Below are positions 1 through 9,254 of a stretch of DNA of 64,000 nucleotides, piece after piece. The notes under the pieces are model-generated. The model did not search any database and was not told the origin of the DNA. It was given only the letters and a program-made list of their open reading frames with translations. Position 1 is the stretch's first letter, and each line of letters begins with the position of its first letter. The translations under genes and the position numbers were made by a program. The DNA is taken from NCBI GenBank assembly GCA_018669795.1, contig JABHSQ010000020.1:115946-179945 (forward strand), read 5' to 3'. Origin of the DNA: Flavobacteriaceae bacterium. Its GTDB lineage: Bacteria > Bacteroidota > Bacteroidia > Flavobacteriales > Flavobacteriaceae.

Positions 1-1
1 C

Positions 2-1408
2 TTAGTAGTTAATATTATATTTATTTTTGGAATCCTAGCTGGATTAGGAGCGGTATTAACACTTCCTGGAATTGCGGGTATTATATTAACGATTGGTATT
101 TCGGTTGATGCGAACGTTCTTATTTTCGAGCGTATTAAAGAAGAACTTGCAAAAGGGAAAGCTCAAAAAGATGCGATTAGCGATGGATTTAATAATGCAT
201 TGTCATCAATTTTAGATGCGAATATTACAACAGGTTTAACTGGTTTTATATTGTTAATGTTTGGAACAGGACCCATCCAAGGTTTCGCAACTACTTTGTT
301 AATAGGTATTGCAACGTCATTATTTACTGCAATTTTTATCACAAGATTATTTATTGATAGTTATATGAGAAATGGAAAGCCATTAACTTTTACAACGTCA
401 TTAACTAAAAATATTCTAACAAAAAACAATTTTGATTTTTTAAGAAGAAGAAAAATTTCTTATGTATTTTCAGGCTTGTTAATTGCTATTAGTTTAGTTT
501 CATTATTAACAGTTGGTTTAAATCAAGGTGTCGATTTTGTAGGTGGTAGAACTTATACAGTACGTTTTGATAGAGATGTAAATTCAACACAAGTTGAAGC
601 GGATTTAATTCAAGTATTTGGTTCTGCAGAAGCAAAAACATATGGGGGTAGTAATCAATTAAAGATTACTACTAAATATAAAGTAGATGAAGCAGGGTCT
701 GCCGTTGATGAAGAAATTGAACAAATGTTGTTCGAAGGTTTAAAACCTAACCTTCCTGATGGATTTACCTATGATCAATATATTGGTGATGCTGATAATA
801 AACTTGCTGGTAGAATGGAATCTTATAAAGTAAGTCCAACTATTGCCGATGATATTAAAAAAGCATCTTTCTGGGTAGTATTAGGATCTTTAGTAGTTGT
901 ATTCCTTTATATATTATTGCGTTTTAGAAGATGGCAATTTAGTTTAGGTGCCGTAGTTGCGGTTTTCCATGATGTATTAATTGTGTTGGGAATTTTTTCA
1001 TTAACCTATAGGTTTATGCCTTTTAATATGGAGATTGGACAATCATTTATCGCTGCGATACTTACTGTAATTGGTTATTCGTTGAATGATACCGTGGTAG
1101 TATTCGATAGAATTCGTGAATACTTTAATGAACATCCATCTTGGAAAATGTCTAAAGTAATTGATAGTGCCTTAAATAGTACGTTAAGTCGTACATTAAA
1201 TACTTCATTAACTACCTTAATAGTATTGCTTTCTATCTTTATATTTGGAGCAGAATCTATTAGAGGATTGATTTTTGCATTAATAGTTGGTGTTTTAGTT
1301 GGTACTTATTCATCCTTATTTATAGCAACTCCTGTATTCTTTGATTCAGTTAAGAAAAAAGGAATCGATTTATCAGATAAAAAAGAAGAAGAAGAAGAAG
1401 TAAAATAA
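2..1408 (+). CDS. secDF: SecDF export protein, C-terminal part (5' end outside window)
   Basis: Membrane partner of SecYEG that uses the proton gradient to pull proteins across the inner membrane. The reading frame is open from base 2, so the gene begins upstream; 468 residues are visible. The first part is the end of SecD: an LPGIAG segment followed by the VDANVLIFERIKEE motif. After about residue 135 comes SecF: a transmembrane helix, a periplasmic domain, then a membrane block with the SLNDTVVVFDRIRE motif. SecD and SecF fused in one chain of about 1000 residues is usual in Bacteroidota. The tail is Glu/Lys rich. A TTG at 200 lies inside the gene and is not a start. A terminator hairpin follows. 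Confidence 0.95.
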   Translation, partial: LVVNIIFIFGILAGLGAVLTLPGIAGIILTIGISVDANVLIFERIKEELAKGKAQKDAISDGFNNALSSILDANITTGLTGFILLMFGTGPIQGFATTLLIGIATSLFTAIFITRLFIDSYMRNGKPLTFTTSLTKNILTKNNFDFLRRRKISYVFSGLLIAISLVSLLTVGLNQGVDFVGGRTYTVRFDRDVNSTQVEADLIQVFGSAEAKTYGGSNQLKITTKYKVDEAGSAVDEEIEQMLFEGLKPNLPDGFTYDQYIGDADNKLAGRMESYKVSPTIADDIKKASFWVVLGSLVVVFLYILLRFRRWQFSLGAVVAVFHDVLIVLGIFSLTYRFMPFNMEIGQSFIAAILTVIGYSLNDTVVVFDRIREYFNEHPSWKMSKVIDSALNSTLSRTLNTSLTTLIVLLSIFIFGAESIRGLIFALIVGVLVGTYSSLFIATPVFFDSVKKKGIDLSDKKEEEEEVK

Positions 1409-1468
1409 TTGACTTCTTTGACCTAACTCGTCCTAAATAATCGATACAGATTATTAGAAAAAATAATT

Positions 1469-1505
1469 AAACACTTCCAAAAAAATTTTGGAAGTGTTTT
1501 TTCTT
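1469..1505 (+). terminator. Intrinsic terminator after secDF
   Basis: Perfect inverted repeat of AAACACTTCC with GGAAGTGTTT, followed by a run of T. It lies 60 bases after the secDF stop, so it probably ends that transcript. Confidence 0.85.
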
Positions 1506-1865
1506 TTATAGGTGCTCACTGTTGTTTTATTTTTTTTGTTTATTTGATTTGGTTTCAACATATAATTTGAATAATATGGTCGTCTATTTTTGTAAGACAT
1601 CTTCACCCAATTTATTGAACAAGTTGTAATTTAAAAGACATGGAATAGTCATTTTGAGTATTGCTAGTGTGAAAAAAGCATTTTGTAAATGGATAAATCT
1701 ATAAATGCATCCTATGTTAGAGAAGAAAAATGATTGTATTTATTAAGAGCTTCTATAGCGCACTTCAATCATTAACGATGCAGATACTGAGATTTTATTA
1801 ATAAAGTTATTGATACGTATAAATAAGGCCTTATGTGTTAGGGATTACTAGAATAGTTTATGCTT
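1506..1865. other. Gene-free stretch between secDF and rho
   Basis: About 360 bases between two terminator-like hairpins. I found no open frame longer than about 20 codons with recognisable content on either strand, no tRNA and no repeat. One TATTTTTG (a flavobacterial -7 look-alike) occurs near 1585 on the plus strand but leads to no gene. It may be decayed sequence. Confidence 0.5.
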
Positions 1866-1916
1866 AAAATAGTTAAAAATCCTGTTATAAATTATAACAG
1901 GATTTTTAACTATTTT
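1866..1916 (-). terminator. 24-bp perfect hairpin downstream of rho
   Basis: Bases 1866-1889 and 1893-1916 are exact reverse complements with a 3-base loop. The arms end in AAAA/TTTT, so the structure reads as an intrinsic terminator on both strands. It lies 14 bases beyond the rho stop codon. A perfect 24-bp stem is much longer than the other terminators here (about 8 to 14 bp). Confidence 0.8.
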
Positions 1917-1930
1917 AGAATACGTATTCT

Positions 1931-3679
1931 TTAACTATTCATAGAAATTAAAAACTCTTCGTTGTTTCTAGTGTTTTTAATTCTATCGTTGATAAACTCC
2001 ATAGCTTCAACAGGGTTCATATCAGCAAGATATTTACGCAATACCCACATACGTTGAATTACATTTTCACCTAACAGTAAATCGTCTCTACGAGTACTTG
2101 AAGAAGTAAGATCAATTGCTGGGAAAATTCTACGATTAGATATTTTTCTATCCAATTGTAATTCCATATTACCAGTTCCTTTAAATTCTTCGAAAATCAC
2201 TTCATCCATTTTAGAACCTGTTTCTGTAAGAGCTGTTGCAATAATACTTAATGATCCACCATCTTCAATATTTCGTGCAGCTCCAAAGAAACGTTTTGGT
2301 TTGTGCAATGCATTAGAATCAACACCACCACTTAATATTTTTCCACTTGCAGGTTGTACGGTATTATATGCTCTTGCTAAACGGGTAATTGAATCTAATA
2401 GAATAACTACATCATGACCACATTCTACCAAGCGTTTTGCTTTTTCTAAAACAAGATTCGCTATCCTAACGTGTTCTGTCGCTTCTTTGTCAAAAGTTGA
2501 AGCAACTACTTCGCCACGAACATTACGTTGCATATCGGTAACCTCTTCAGGTCGTTCGTCAATTAAAAGTATAATTTGGTATACCTCAGGATGATTTGCA
2601 GCAATTGCATTGGCAACATCCTTTAATAACATTGTTTTTCCTGTCTTTGGCTGAGAAACAATCATACCACGTTGCCCTTTTCCGATAGGAGCAAACATAT
2701 CAATTATACGAGTAGAAATACTTGATTGTCTATCTGCTAAATTAAATTTTTCTTGTGGGAATAACGGCGTTAAATGCTCAAATGCAACTCGATCACGAAC
2801 TACATCAGGACTTTGTCCATTAATTTTATTCACTTTAATAAGTGGAAAATATTTTTCACCTTCTTTTGGAGGTCTTACTTGTCCTAAAACAGTATCTCCA
2901 GTTTTTAATCCAAATAAACGTATTTGAGATTGTGAAACATAAATATCATCTGGAGATGATAAATAATTATAATCACTAGAACGTAAAAAACCATAGCCAT
3001 CTTGCATGATATCTAAAACACCTTCACTTTCTATAATACCATCAAATTCAAAGTCGGGTTGGCGATACCTATTTCGGTTGTCTTTATTGCCATCCTTACC
3101 TCTATGTTGATTGGGATTGTTGTTTTCTCTTTTATTATTCTGATTGTTGTGTCTAGGTTTTTGCTCTGTTTTTTGACGCTTATCATCATCAGTAGTTTTA
3201 TGCTGCTGAGGTTGCTTGGCTTTTTGAACTTGAGTTTTTTGACGCTTATCATCATCAGTAGTTTTATGCTGCTGTGGTTGATTCTGTTTTTGAGTTTGAT
3301 TTTTTTCGCTATTATCATCTTCAGCAGGTTTATTTTGCTGTGGATGATTTTGTTTTTGAGTATGATTTTTTTGATTGCGATTATCATCTCTAGGAGTGCG
3401 AGGTCGAATTACTCTTTTTGGAGCTGTTCTTTGCGTTTGTTCTCTGGTATTTACAGAAGCTTCCTTTTTTTCTGAAGTTTCTTGTTGTGTAACAACAACC
3501 TCTGTTTTTACTTCTTTTATAACAGCTTTTACTGCGGAAGGATTTGCGGCTTGGTGGTCCAATATTTTATACACCAAATCTAATTTTTTTAAGCTACGGA
3601 ATTTTGGTACTCCTGAAGCTTTAGCAATTTCCTGAAGCTCAGGTAATAACTTTGCTTTTAATTCTGAAATTTCAAACAT
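1931..3679 (-). CDS. rho: Transcription termination factor Rho
   Basis: Hexameric RNA helicase that ends transcription. The 582 residues comprise an N-terminal Rho-N helical domain (1-45), a low-complexity Lys/Gln/Asn/Asp-rich segment (about 50-210), the RNA-binding OB fold (about 215-290) and the ATPase core. Walker A is QPKTGKT at 343-349 and Walker B is in [10 protein letters not shown]. The core matches Rho closely; the long disordered insert is why it exceeds the 420 or so residues of E. coli Rho. Such inserts are typical of Bacteroidota, and in Bacteroides thetaiotaomicron the insert has been linked to phase separation. Part of the insert is a 22-residue tandem repeat. The ATG at 3679 gives the expected Rho-N start. 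Confidence 0.97.
   Translation of the reverse strand: MFEISELKAKLLPELQEIAKASGVPKFRSLKKLDLVYKILDHQAANPSAVKAVIKEVKTEVVVTQQETSEKKEASVNTREQTQRTAPKRVIRPRTPRDDNRNQKNHTQKQNHPQQNKPAEDDNSEKNQTQKQNQPQQHKTTDDDKRQKTQVQKAKQPQQHKTTDDDKRQKTEQKPRHNNQNNKRENNNPNQHRGKDGNKDNRNRYRQPDFEFDGIIESEGVLDIMQDGYGFLRSSDYNYLSSPDDIYVSQSQIRLFGLKTGDTVLGQVRPPKEGEKYFPLIKVNKINGQSPDVVRDRVAFEHLTPLFPQEKFNLADRQSSISTRIIDMFAPIGKGQRGMIVSQPKTGKTMLLKDVANAIAANHPEVYQIILLIDERPEEVTDMQRNVRGEVVASTFDKEATEHVRIANLVLEKAKRLVECGHDVVILLDSITRLARAYNTVQPASGKILSGGVDSNALHKPKRFFGAARNIEDGGSLSIIATALTETGSKMDEVIFEEFKGTGNMELQLDRKISNRRIFPAIDLTSSSTRRDDLLLGENVIQRMWVLRKYLADMNPVEAMEFINDRIKNTRNNEEFLISMNS
3146..3343 (-). repeat. Three 66-bp in-frame repeats inside rho
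   Basis: Residues about 113-178 of Rho consist of three 22-residue units beginning PQQ. Units two and three share [15 protein letters not shown] exactly; unit one is diverged ([15 protein letters not shown]). The DNA around 3178-3206 and 3244-3272 is almost identical. Expansion or contraction by a unit would keep the frame. Confidence 0.8.
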
Positions 3680-3846
3680 TTAAATATATATATGATTTAT
3701 TTGATACTATTGAGTATTACTGAATGTAATTTTTTTTGAAAATTTTATCGAAGACTAAGTAACCTCTGTTGAATTGGTTACATATTGATGGTACAATTAT
3801 ACAACAATAATTTTTAAATGCATTTAATTTTTATAAAAAGATAGTG

Positions 3847-3854
3847 TATTTTTG
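3847..3854 (+). promoter_or_regulatory. Candidate -7 element for the DUF4293 gene
   Basis: TATTTTTG matches the Bacteroidota -7 consensus TAnnTTTG and ends 22 bases before the ATG at 3877. I see no clear TTG at the -33 distance, so this is a half-supported promoter. Confidence 0.4.
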
Positions 3855-3876
3855 CGTTAAGAATTAGAAGAAATAA

Positions 3877-4287
3877 ATGTTACAAAGAATACAAACTGTT
3901 TATTTATTAATTTCTGCTTTAATAATAGGAGGGTTGTATTTGTGGTTTCCAATAATTAAATCTGAAAACGGTTTGGCCATTATCAGTAACAACGAACCAT
4001 TAATTTTAGGCCTTATTTTTGGGTCAATTTTATTGACTTTACTATCTATATTAAACTTTAAAAAACGACAATTACAATTTGTAATTAACCGTTTAAATAT
4101 CATATTAAATTTTTTACTACTGGGAGTTTTCGTTTACAGATCACTAACGCTATCCGGAGAGACATTAGTTTCAGAGAAGGGTATTGGGGTTTTACTTCCT
4201 ATCATTTCTATCGTTTTTTTAGTCATGGCCAATAAGGCCATAAAAAAGGATGAAGACCTCGTAAAATCTGTGGATCGGTTGCGCTAA
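3877..4287 (+). CDS. DUF4293 family membrane protein
   Basis: A 136-residue integral membrane protein of unknown function, with about four predicted helices (near residues 7-26, 42-60, 68-88 and 100-118) and a basic C-terminus. The opening MLQRIQTVYLL and overall shape match DUF4293, a family confined to Bacteroidota and often found next to rho, as here (divergent). A terminator follows. The family assignment rests on pattern recognition; no catalytic residues are apparent. Confidence 0.8.
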   Translation: MLQRIQTVYLLISALIIGGLYLWFPIIKSENGLAIISNNEPLILGLIFGSILLTLLSILNFKKRQLQFVINRLNIILNFLLLGVFVYRSLTLSGETLVSEKGIGVLLPIISIVFLVMANKAIKKDEDLVKSVDRLR

Positions 4288-4312
4288 ACCGCATATCTTA
4301 GTATATTAGTGC

Positions 4313-4350
4313 AAAACCCTAAAAGAATGCCATCTTTTAGGGTTTTTGTT
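4313..4350 (+). terminator. Intrinsic terminator after DUF4293 gene
   Basis: Perfect 13-bp stem (AAAACCCTAAAAG with CTTTTAGGGTTTT), 8-base loop, T-rich tail. It also separates this gene from the convergent phosphoesterase gene. Confidence 0.88.
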
Positions 4351-4402
4351 TTGGAAGGGTTTTATATTTTATTGTTGTCTTATAATAATAAAGTTTGATT
4401 AT

Positions 4403-4906
4403 TTAGGACGAGACATTGCGTTTTGTTTCAATTACCTCTAAGTTTTGTATTTTATCTTTATCAATTTCAAATCGCAACATGGTTCTTACTTTATGAAATC
4501 CGTGTGTGCCAATAGCCCCAGGATTCATATGTAGTAATCCAATCTTTTTATCATTCATTACTCTTAAAATATGGGAATGTCCAGTTATAAACAGTTTTGG
4601 AGGATTGGTTTTAATTTCTTCTCTTAAACTGGGATTGTATCTTCCGGGATATCCTCCTATGTGTGTGATCCAAACAGTTACTTCTTCACATAAAAAACGA
4701 TTGTGTAATGGAAATTCACTGCGAGCTTCTGCGTTATCAATGTTTCCGTAAACTGCTTTTAAAGGCTTTAATTTTTTAATAGCATCTGTAACTTTTAAAT
4801 CTCCAATGTCTCCAGCATGCCATACTTCATCTGCCAGATTCACATACTTTATTATAGTATCGTCTAAATAACTATGAGTATCTGAAAGTAATAGGATTTT
4901 TTTCAT
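4403..4906 (-). CDS. YfcE/MJ0936-family metallophosphoesterase
   Basis: Cytoplasmic two-metal phosphodiesterase of the calcineurin-like YfcE family, 167 residues, the usual length. The metal-binding motifs are present in order: SDTH (D9, H11), GDIGD (near 32-36), YGNID (N about 55), a histidine in THIGG (near 81) and GHSH (about 108). The natural substrate is not known for most members; some cleave cyclic nucleotides in vitro. Monocistronic by position, convergent with the DUF4293 gene and divergent from truA. Confidence 0.88.
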   Translation of the reverse strand: MKKILLLSDTHSYLDDTIIKYVNLADEVWHAGDIGDLKVTDAIKKLKPLKAVYGNIDNAEARSEFPLHNRFLCEEVTVWITHIGGYPGRYNPSLREEIKTNPPKLFITGHSHILRVMNDKKIGLLHMNPGAIGTHGFHKVRTMLRFEIDKDKIQNLEVIETKRNVSS

Positions 4907-4948
4907 ATTTAATTTAAAAATAATTTATTAAGAGAACCTAAACTTAAG

Positions 4949-4975
4949 TTGGAAAGAATTCACTTTGTATCTTTG
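4949..4975 (+). promoter_or_regulatory. Candidate promoter of truA-ABC operon
   Basis: TTG at 4949-4951, 16-base spacer, then TATCTTTG at 4968-4975 (consensus TAnnTTTG). The transcript would begin near 4982, giving a leader of under 20 bases before the TTG start of truA. Confidence 0.5.
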
Positions 4976-4998
4976 ATTTTTCAAAAATACAAGATTCA

Positions 4999-5742
4999 TT
5001 GCGATATTTTATAGAACTAGCATATAATGGAAAAAACTATCATGGTTGGCAAATTCAGCCTGATGCTATTACCGTACAAGAAGTTTTAGAGAATGCTTTG
5101 TCAATACTATTACGAAAGAAAATTCAAGTAATGGGAGCTGGAAGAACTGATGCTGGAGTACATGCAAAACAGTTGTTTGCTCATTTTGATATGGAAATGA
5201 TTGAGTCAATATCAGATTTAATATTCAAATTAAATTCTTTTCTACCAAAAGATATTTCTATACAAAACATTTTTCCTGTTAAGGAAGATGCGCATGCTCG
5301 TTTTGATGCTTTAGAAAGAGAATATGAATATTTTATTTCATTGCAAAAAAATCCTTTTTCAAATGATTTCACATATTTTATTCATCATAAACCCAATATA
5401 GACTTAATGAATTCGGCTGCTAATGTGTTGTTGAGCTATAAGGATTTTCAATGTTTTTCTCGTTCTAATACCGATGTAAAAACGTATAATTGTGATGTGA
5501 AAGAGGCGTATTGGAAAGTTGAAAATTCACAATTGATTTTTACAATTAAAGCAGATCGTTTTTTAAGAAATATGGTGAGGGCAATTGTAGGAACCTTATT
5601 AGATATAGGATTTGAAAAAACATCTATGTTACAATTTCATGAAATACTAAAAAGTAAGGATAGGGGTAAAGCAGGTTCTTCTGCACCTGCAAAAGGACTT
5701 TATTTAACTAAAATTGTATATCCAGAACAACTAAAAAATTAA
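4999..5742 (+). CDS. truA: tRNA pseudouridine(38-40) synthase TruA
   Basis: Converts uridines 38-40 in the anticodon arm of tRNAs to pseudouridine. At 247 residues it is normal length. The catalytic aspartate is in GAGRTDAGVHA (D51). The start is TTG at 4999: the chain then opens MRYFIELAYNG, as TruA homologues do, and no ATG lies between there and the candidate promoter. The following ABC transporter gene starts 35 bases downstream and is probably co-transcribed. Confidence 0.95.
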   Translation: MRYFIELAYNGKNYHGWQIQPDAITVQEVLENALSILLRKKIQVMGAGRTDAGVHAKQLFAHFDMEMIESISDLIFKLNSFLPKDISIQNIFPVKEDAHARFDALEREYEYFISLQKNPFSNDFTYFIHHKPNIDLMNSAANVLLSYKDFQCFSRSNTDVKTYNCDVKEAYWKVENSQLIFTIKADRFLRNMVRAIVGTLLDIGFEKTSMLQFHEILKSKDRGKAGSSAPAKGLYLTKIVYPEQLKN

Positions 5743-5777
5743 TTTAAATAAAACTCCTGTCTTAGCAGGGAGCTAGT

Positions 5778-7538
5778 ATGGCAGATTCGGGGAAAGCATT
5801 CGATTTAAAACTCTTTAAAAGATTATTAGGGCACACTAATTATTATCGAGGCACATTTATATATGTTGCTTTTGCTGCTTTGGTAATGTCAGTTTTAGGA
5901 GTGTTGCGTCCATTGATAATGCAAAAGGCGATTGATGAGTCTATTGTTCCTAAGGATATAGAAAACCTTGTTTTCTATATTTCGTTAATGATTGGAGTAT
6001 TAATGTTAGAGGTCATATTTATGTTAACTTTTATCTATTTCACCAATTGGTTAGGGCAAAGTGTTATTAGGGATATACGGGTAAAGCTTTTTAAATTAAT
6101 GTTAAGTTTTAAGTTAAAATATTACGATACTAGTGCGGTAGGAAGATTGACAACAAGAGCAGTTAATGATATAGAAACCATTTCGAGTATTTTTAGTCAA
6201 GGGTTATTTATGATGATAGCTGACTTGCTTAAAATGGTTGTAATATTAGGTGTTATGCTTTATAAAAGTTGGCAATTAACATTAATTGTAATGTCTATTT
6301 TGCCAATAATATTATATGCAACAAGAGTTTTCCAGAGAGCAATGAAAGTTGCTTTTGAAGAAGTTCGAGCTCAGGTTGCGAATTTAAATTCTTTTGTTCA
6401 AGAACGTATAACAGGTATGAAAATAGTTCAGATTTTTACGCGTGAAAAAACGGAATATAAAGAGTTTAAAGAAATAAATGAAAAGCATAAAAAAGCTTGG
6501 ATTAAAACAGTATGGCACAATTCTATATTTTTTCCAATTGCAGAAATGGCATCCTCTGTAGCGATTGGGTTAGTTGTTTGGTATGGTGGACTTAATGCTG
6601 CTGAAGGTGGCATCATAACACTTGGTGCTATTGTGGCATTTATCGAGTTGTCTCAGATGTTATTTAGGCCATTACGTCTAATAGCAGATAAGTTTAATAC
6701 CCTGCAAATGGGTATGGTTGCTGCTCGTAGAGTATTTGATGTTTTGGATACCAAGTCTCATATAGACGATTCGGGAACTCTATTATTAGAAAATACAAAA
6801 GGCTCTATTGAATTTAAAAACGTTCGGTTTAGTTATATTGAAGAAGAGGAAATAATAAAAGACATTTCATTTAAAGTAGCTCCTGGAGAAACTGTTGCAA
6901 TCGTTGGAGCAACTGGAGCTGGGAAATCGACTATTATTAATTTATTATCTCGTTTTTATGAAATCAATAGCGGTGTAATATTAGTAGATAATAAATCTAT
7001 TAACGAGTATACTCTAAAATCATTGAGAAGCCATATCGCAGTGGTATTACAAGATGTTTTCTTATTTTCAGATTCCGTTTTAAATAATATTACTTTAAAC
7101 GATACAGCTGTTTCAGAAGAAGAAGTGATGAATGCAGCAAAAAAAATTGGGGTTCATAAATTTATTAGTTCTCTGCCTAATGGTTATCATTATAATGTTA
7201 AAGAAAGGGGCTTAATGTTATCTTCTGGTCAACGCCAGTTATTAGCTTTCTTAAGAGCGTATGTGAGTAATCCAAGTATTTTAATATTAGATGAAGCTAC
7301 TTCTTCTGTAGATTCTTATTCAGAAGAAATGATACAAATTGCAACAGAGAAAATCACTAAAGGAAGAACTTCAATAATAATTGCCCATCGTTTGGCTACC
7401 ATTAAAAAAGCAGATAAAATTATTGTAATGGATGCTGGAAAAATTGTAGAAATTGGAACTCATAAAGAATTGATTAGGAAAGAAAATGGGTATTATAAAA
7501 ACTTATATGAGGTTCAGTTTTTAAAAAAAAGAAGCTAG
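5778..7538 (+). CDS. ABC exporter, fused membrane and ATPase domains
   Basis: A 586-residue half-transporter: six transmembrane helices (residues about 20-320) followed by a nucleotide-binding domain. Visible ATPase motifs are Walker A GATGAGKST, a Q-loop in VLQDVFLFS, the signature LSSGQ (canonical LSGGQ with one change), Walker B ILILDEATS and the H-loop IIAHRLATI. It resembles MsbA/MdlB-type exporters, which act as dimers on lipids or drugs; the substrate cannot be read from sequence. No second ABC gene adjoins, so a homodimer is the simple inference. The ATG at 5778 follows a purine-rich AGGGAG. Confidence 0.9.
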   Translation: MADSGKAFDLKLFKRLLGHTNYYRGTFIYVAFAALVMSVLGVLRPLIMQKAIDESIVPKDIENLVFYISLMIGVLMLEVIFMLTFIYFTNWLGQSVIRDIRVKLFKLMLSFKLKYYDTSAVGRLTTRAVNDIETISSIFSQGLFMMIADLLKMVVILGVMLYKSWQLTLIVMSILPIILYATRVFQRAMKVAFEEVRAQVANLNSFVQERITGMKIVQIFTREKTEYKEFKEINEKHKKAWIKTVWHNSIFFPIAEMASSVAIGLVVWYGGLNAAEGGIITLGAIVAFIELSQMLFRPLRLIADKFNTLQMGMVAARRVFDVLDTKSHIDDSGTLLLENTKGSIEFKNVRFSYIEEEEIIKDISFKVAPGETVAIVGATGAGKSTIINLLSRFYEINSGVILVDNKSINEYTLKSLRSHIAVVLQDVFLFSDSVLNNITLNDTAVSEEEVMNAAKKIGVHKFISSLPNGYHYNVKERGLMLSSGQRQLLAFLRAYVSNPSILILDEATSSVDSYSEEMIQIATEKITKGRTSIIIAHRLATIKKADKIIVMDAGKIVEIGTHKELIRKENGYYKNLYEVQFLKKRS

Positions 7539-7564
7539 CTAGAAAGATTTTAAATAGATCCTTG

Positions 7565-8338
7565 TTAAGATGATAAATCCTTTTCAAGCAATTCATTTAA
7601 TTCTTCAATATCATCAAAAAGCACAAAATTACCATCCATAATGTAGGATATTAGACCACTTTCTTCAGAAACGGTAATACAAACAGCATCTGTTTTTTCA
7701 GTAATACTAACTGCGGCTCTATGTCGCAATCCAAAACGTTCGGGAATCTCATTTTCATTAGTAACCGGCAGAATAACTCTTGTAGCAGTAATAACATTGT
7801 CTTCGATCAAAGTAGCTCCATCATGCAAAGGACTGTTTTTATAAAAAACACTTTCAATAATGGGTTGATTTATTTCAATAAACATTTTATCACCGGTGCT
7901 TTTAACAAAATCCAAGCTGTTATTTCGTTTAAAAACAATTAATGCTCCTGTTTTCGATTTACTCATTTTTTTGCAAGCTTGAGTAACTGCATCGATTGTT
8001 GAGATTAATTTTGAATCTGAAGTAGATCGAAATTGTTTTAAAAGCTTTTTACGAGCACTGAAATTGGTAGATCCTAACATTAATAAAAAACGTCTGATTT
8101 CTTGTTGAAAAACAACAACTAAAGCAACCATACCTACTCCTAAAAACCCTCCAAGGATTTTACTAAGCATTTCCATTTCTAAAAGTTCAGTTACTTTCCA
8201 AATAGCATAAATGATTACGATACCAATAAAAATATTGATTGCAACAGTACCTTTTATTAATTTATAGATATAGTATAATAGAAATGCAACAAGGACAATG
8301 TCTATAATATCTATGATTCTTATGTCTAATAATTCCAA
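7565..8338 (-). CDS. cdaA: Diadenylate cyclase CdaA (c-di-AMP synthase)
   Basis: Makes the second messenger c-di-AMP from two ATP. The 257 residues hold about three N-terminal transmembrane helices (up to about residue 80) and a DisA_N cyclase domain with the two family motifs: DGA in HDGATL (173-175) and RHR in GLRHRAAV (205-207). It starts 33 bases after the folP stop, and folP-cdaA is a common Bacteroidota pairing. No c-di-AMP phosphodiesterase is present in the window. Confidence 0.95.
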   Translation of the reverse strand: MELLDIRIIDIIDIVLVAFLLYYIYKLIKGTVAINIFIGIVIIYAIWKVTELLEMEMLSKILGGFLGVGMVALVVVFQQEIRRFLLMLGSTNFSARKKLLKQFRSTSDSKLISTIDAVTQACKKMSKSKTGALIVFKRNNSLDFVKSTGDKMFIEINQPIIESVFYKNSPLHDGATLIEDNVITATRVILPVTNENEIPERFGLRHRAAVSITEKTDAVCITVSEESGLISYIMDGNFVLFDDIEELNELLEKDLSS

Positions 8339-8371
8339 TGAAATTCAGCTTTTTGTAAATGTAGTTTTTTA

Positions 8372-9202
8372 TTAATGAAACTTCAAATTTTGTAATAGAT
8401 TAATCGTTTCAAAAGCTTCTTTTACGTCATGCACCCGAAGTATGGAAGCGCCTTTTTGAATTGCTATAGCGTGTAGTGCAGTAGTTCCATTTAATGAATT
8501 GGCTGCTGTTGTTTTAATTTTTTTCTGAATCATTGATTTCCTTGAAATGCCAAGCAACAAAGGAACATTTAAATTCCTAAATAGTTCCAGATCATTGAAA
8601 AGTTCATAGTTTTGATCCAATGTTTTAGAAAATCCAAAACCAGGATCTGCTATTAAATCATTAATTCCAAAAGATCGTGCTTTAGCAATTCTTTCAGAAA
8701 AATAATAAAGAACTTCTTTTGTTAGGTCAGTATAATCGGTGTTTTTCATCATTAATTCTGGTGTTCCCCGCATATGCATCATCACATAAGGAACTTGATG
8801 TTGAGCAATAATTTTAAACATATGATCGTCTAATTTTCCTGCAGAAATATCATTGATCAAAGAAGCGCCAGCAGAAATACTTTCATCTGCAACGTTGCTT
8901 CTAAAGGTGTCTATTGACAAAAGGGTTTCAGGAAATTCATTTAAAAGAATTTTAATCACGGGTAGTACTCGATCTATTTCCTCCTTTTCTGAAACAAATT
9001 GGGCTCCAGGTCTAGAGCTGTAAGCTCCTAGATCTAAAAATGTTGCTCCTTCTTTTAGCATTTGCTCAGCTTTAAGAAGAATTTCTTTTTCAGAGGTTAA
9101 TTTTCCTCCATCATAAAACGAATCTGGTGTTAAATTTATAATGCCCATTACTTTGGGTGTTGATAAATCGATAAGGTTTCCTTTACAATTAATTGTTCTC
9201 AA
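8372..9202 (-). CDS. folP: Dihydropteroate synthase
   Basis: Joins p-aminobenzoate to dihydropterin pyrophosphate in folate synthesis; the target of sulfonamides. At 276 residues it is the usual length, with the hallmark MGIINLTPDSFYDGG near the N-terminus, LIADPGFGFSKT in the middle and the C-terminal RVHDV segment that binds phosphate. Transcribed with cdaA and divergent from the DUF1599 gene 52 bases away. Confidence 0.96.
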   Translation of the reverse strand: MRTINCKGNLIDLSTPKVMGIINLTPDSFYDGGKLTSEKEILLKAEQMLKEGATFLDLGAYSSRPGAQFVSEKEEIDRVLPVIKILLNEFPETLLSIDTFRSNVADESISAGASLINDISAGKLDDHMFKIIAQHQVPYVMMHMRGTPELMMKNTDYTDLTKEVLYYFSERIAKARSFGINDLIADPGFGFSKTLDQNYELFNDLELFRNLNVPLLLGISRKSMIQKKIKTTAANSLNGTTALHAIAIQKGASILRVHDVKEAFETINLLQNLKFH

Positions 9203-9254
9203 TTTTTTAAATTGATTTATTTAAGCGAAATTTACGGAAAATATTACAGACCTA

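Noticed and set aside
3059..3635. Open frames opposite the rho low-complexity region
   Set aside because: They are hydrophobic shadow frames created by Lys/Gln/Asp-rich codons of Rho on the other strand.
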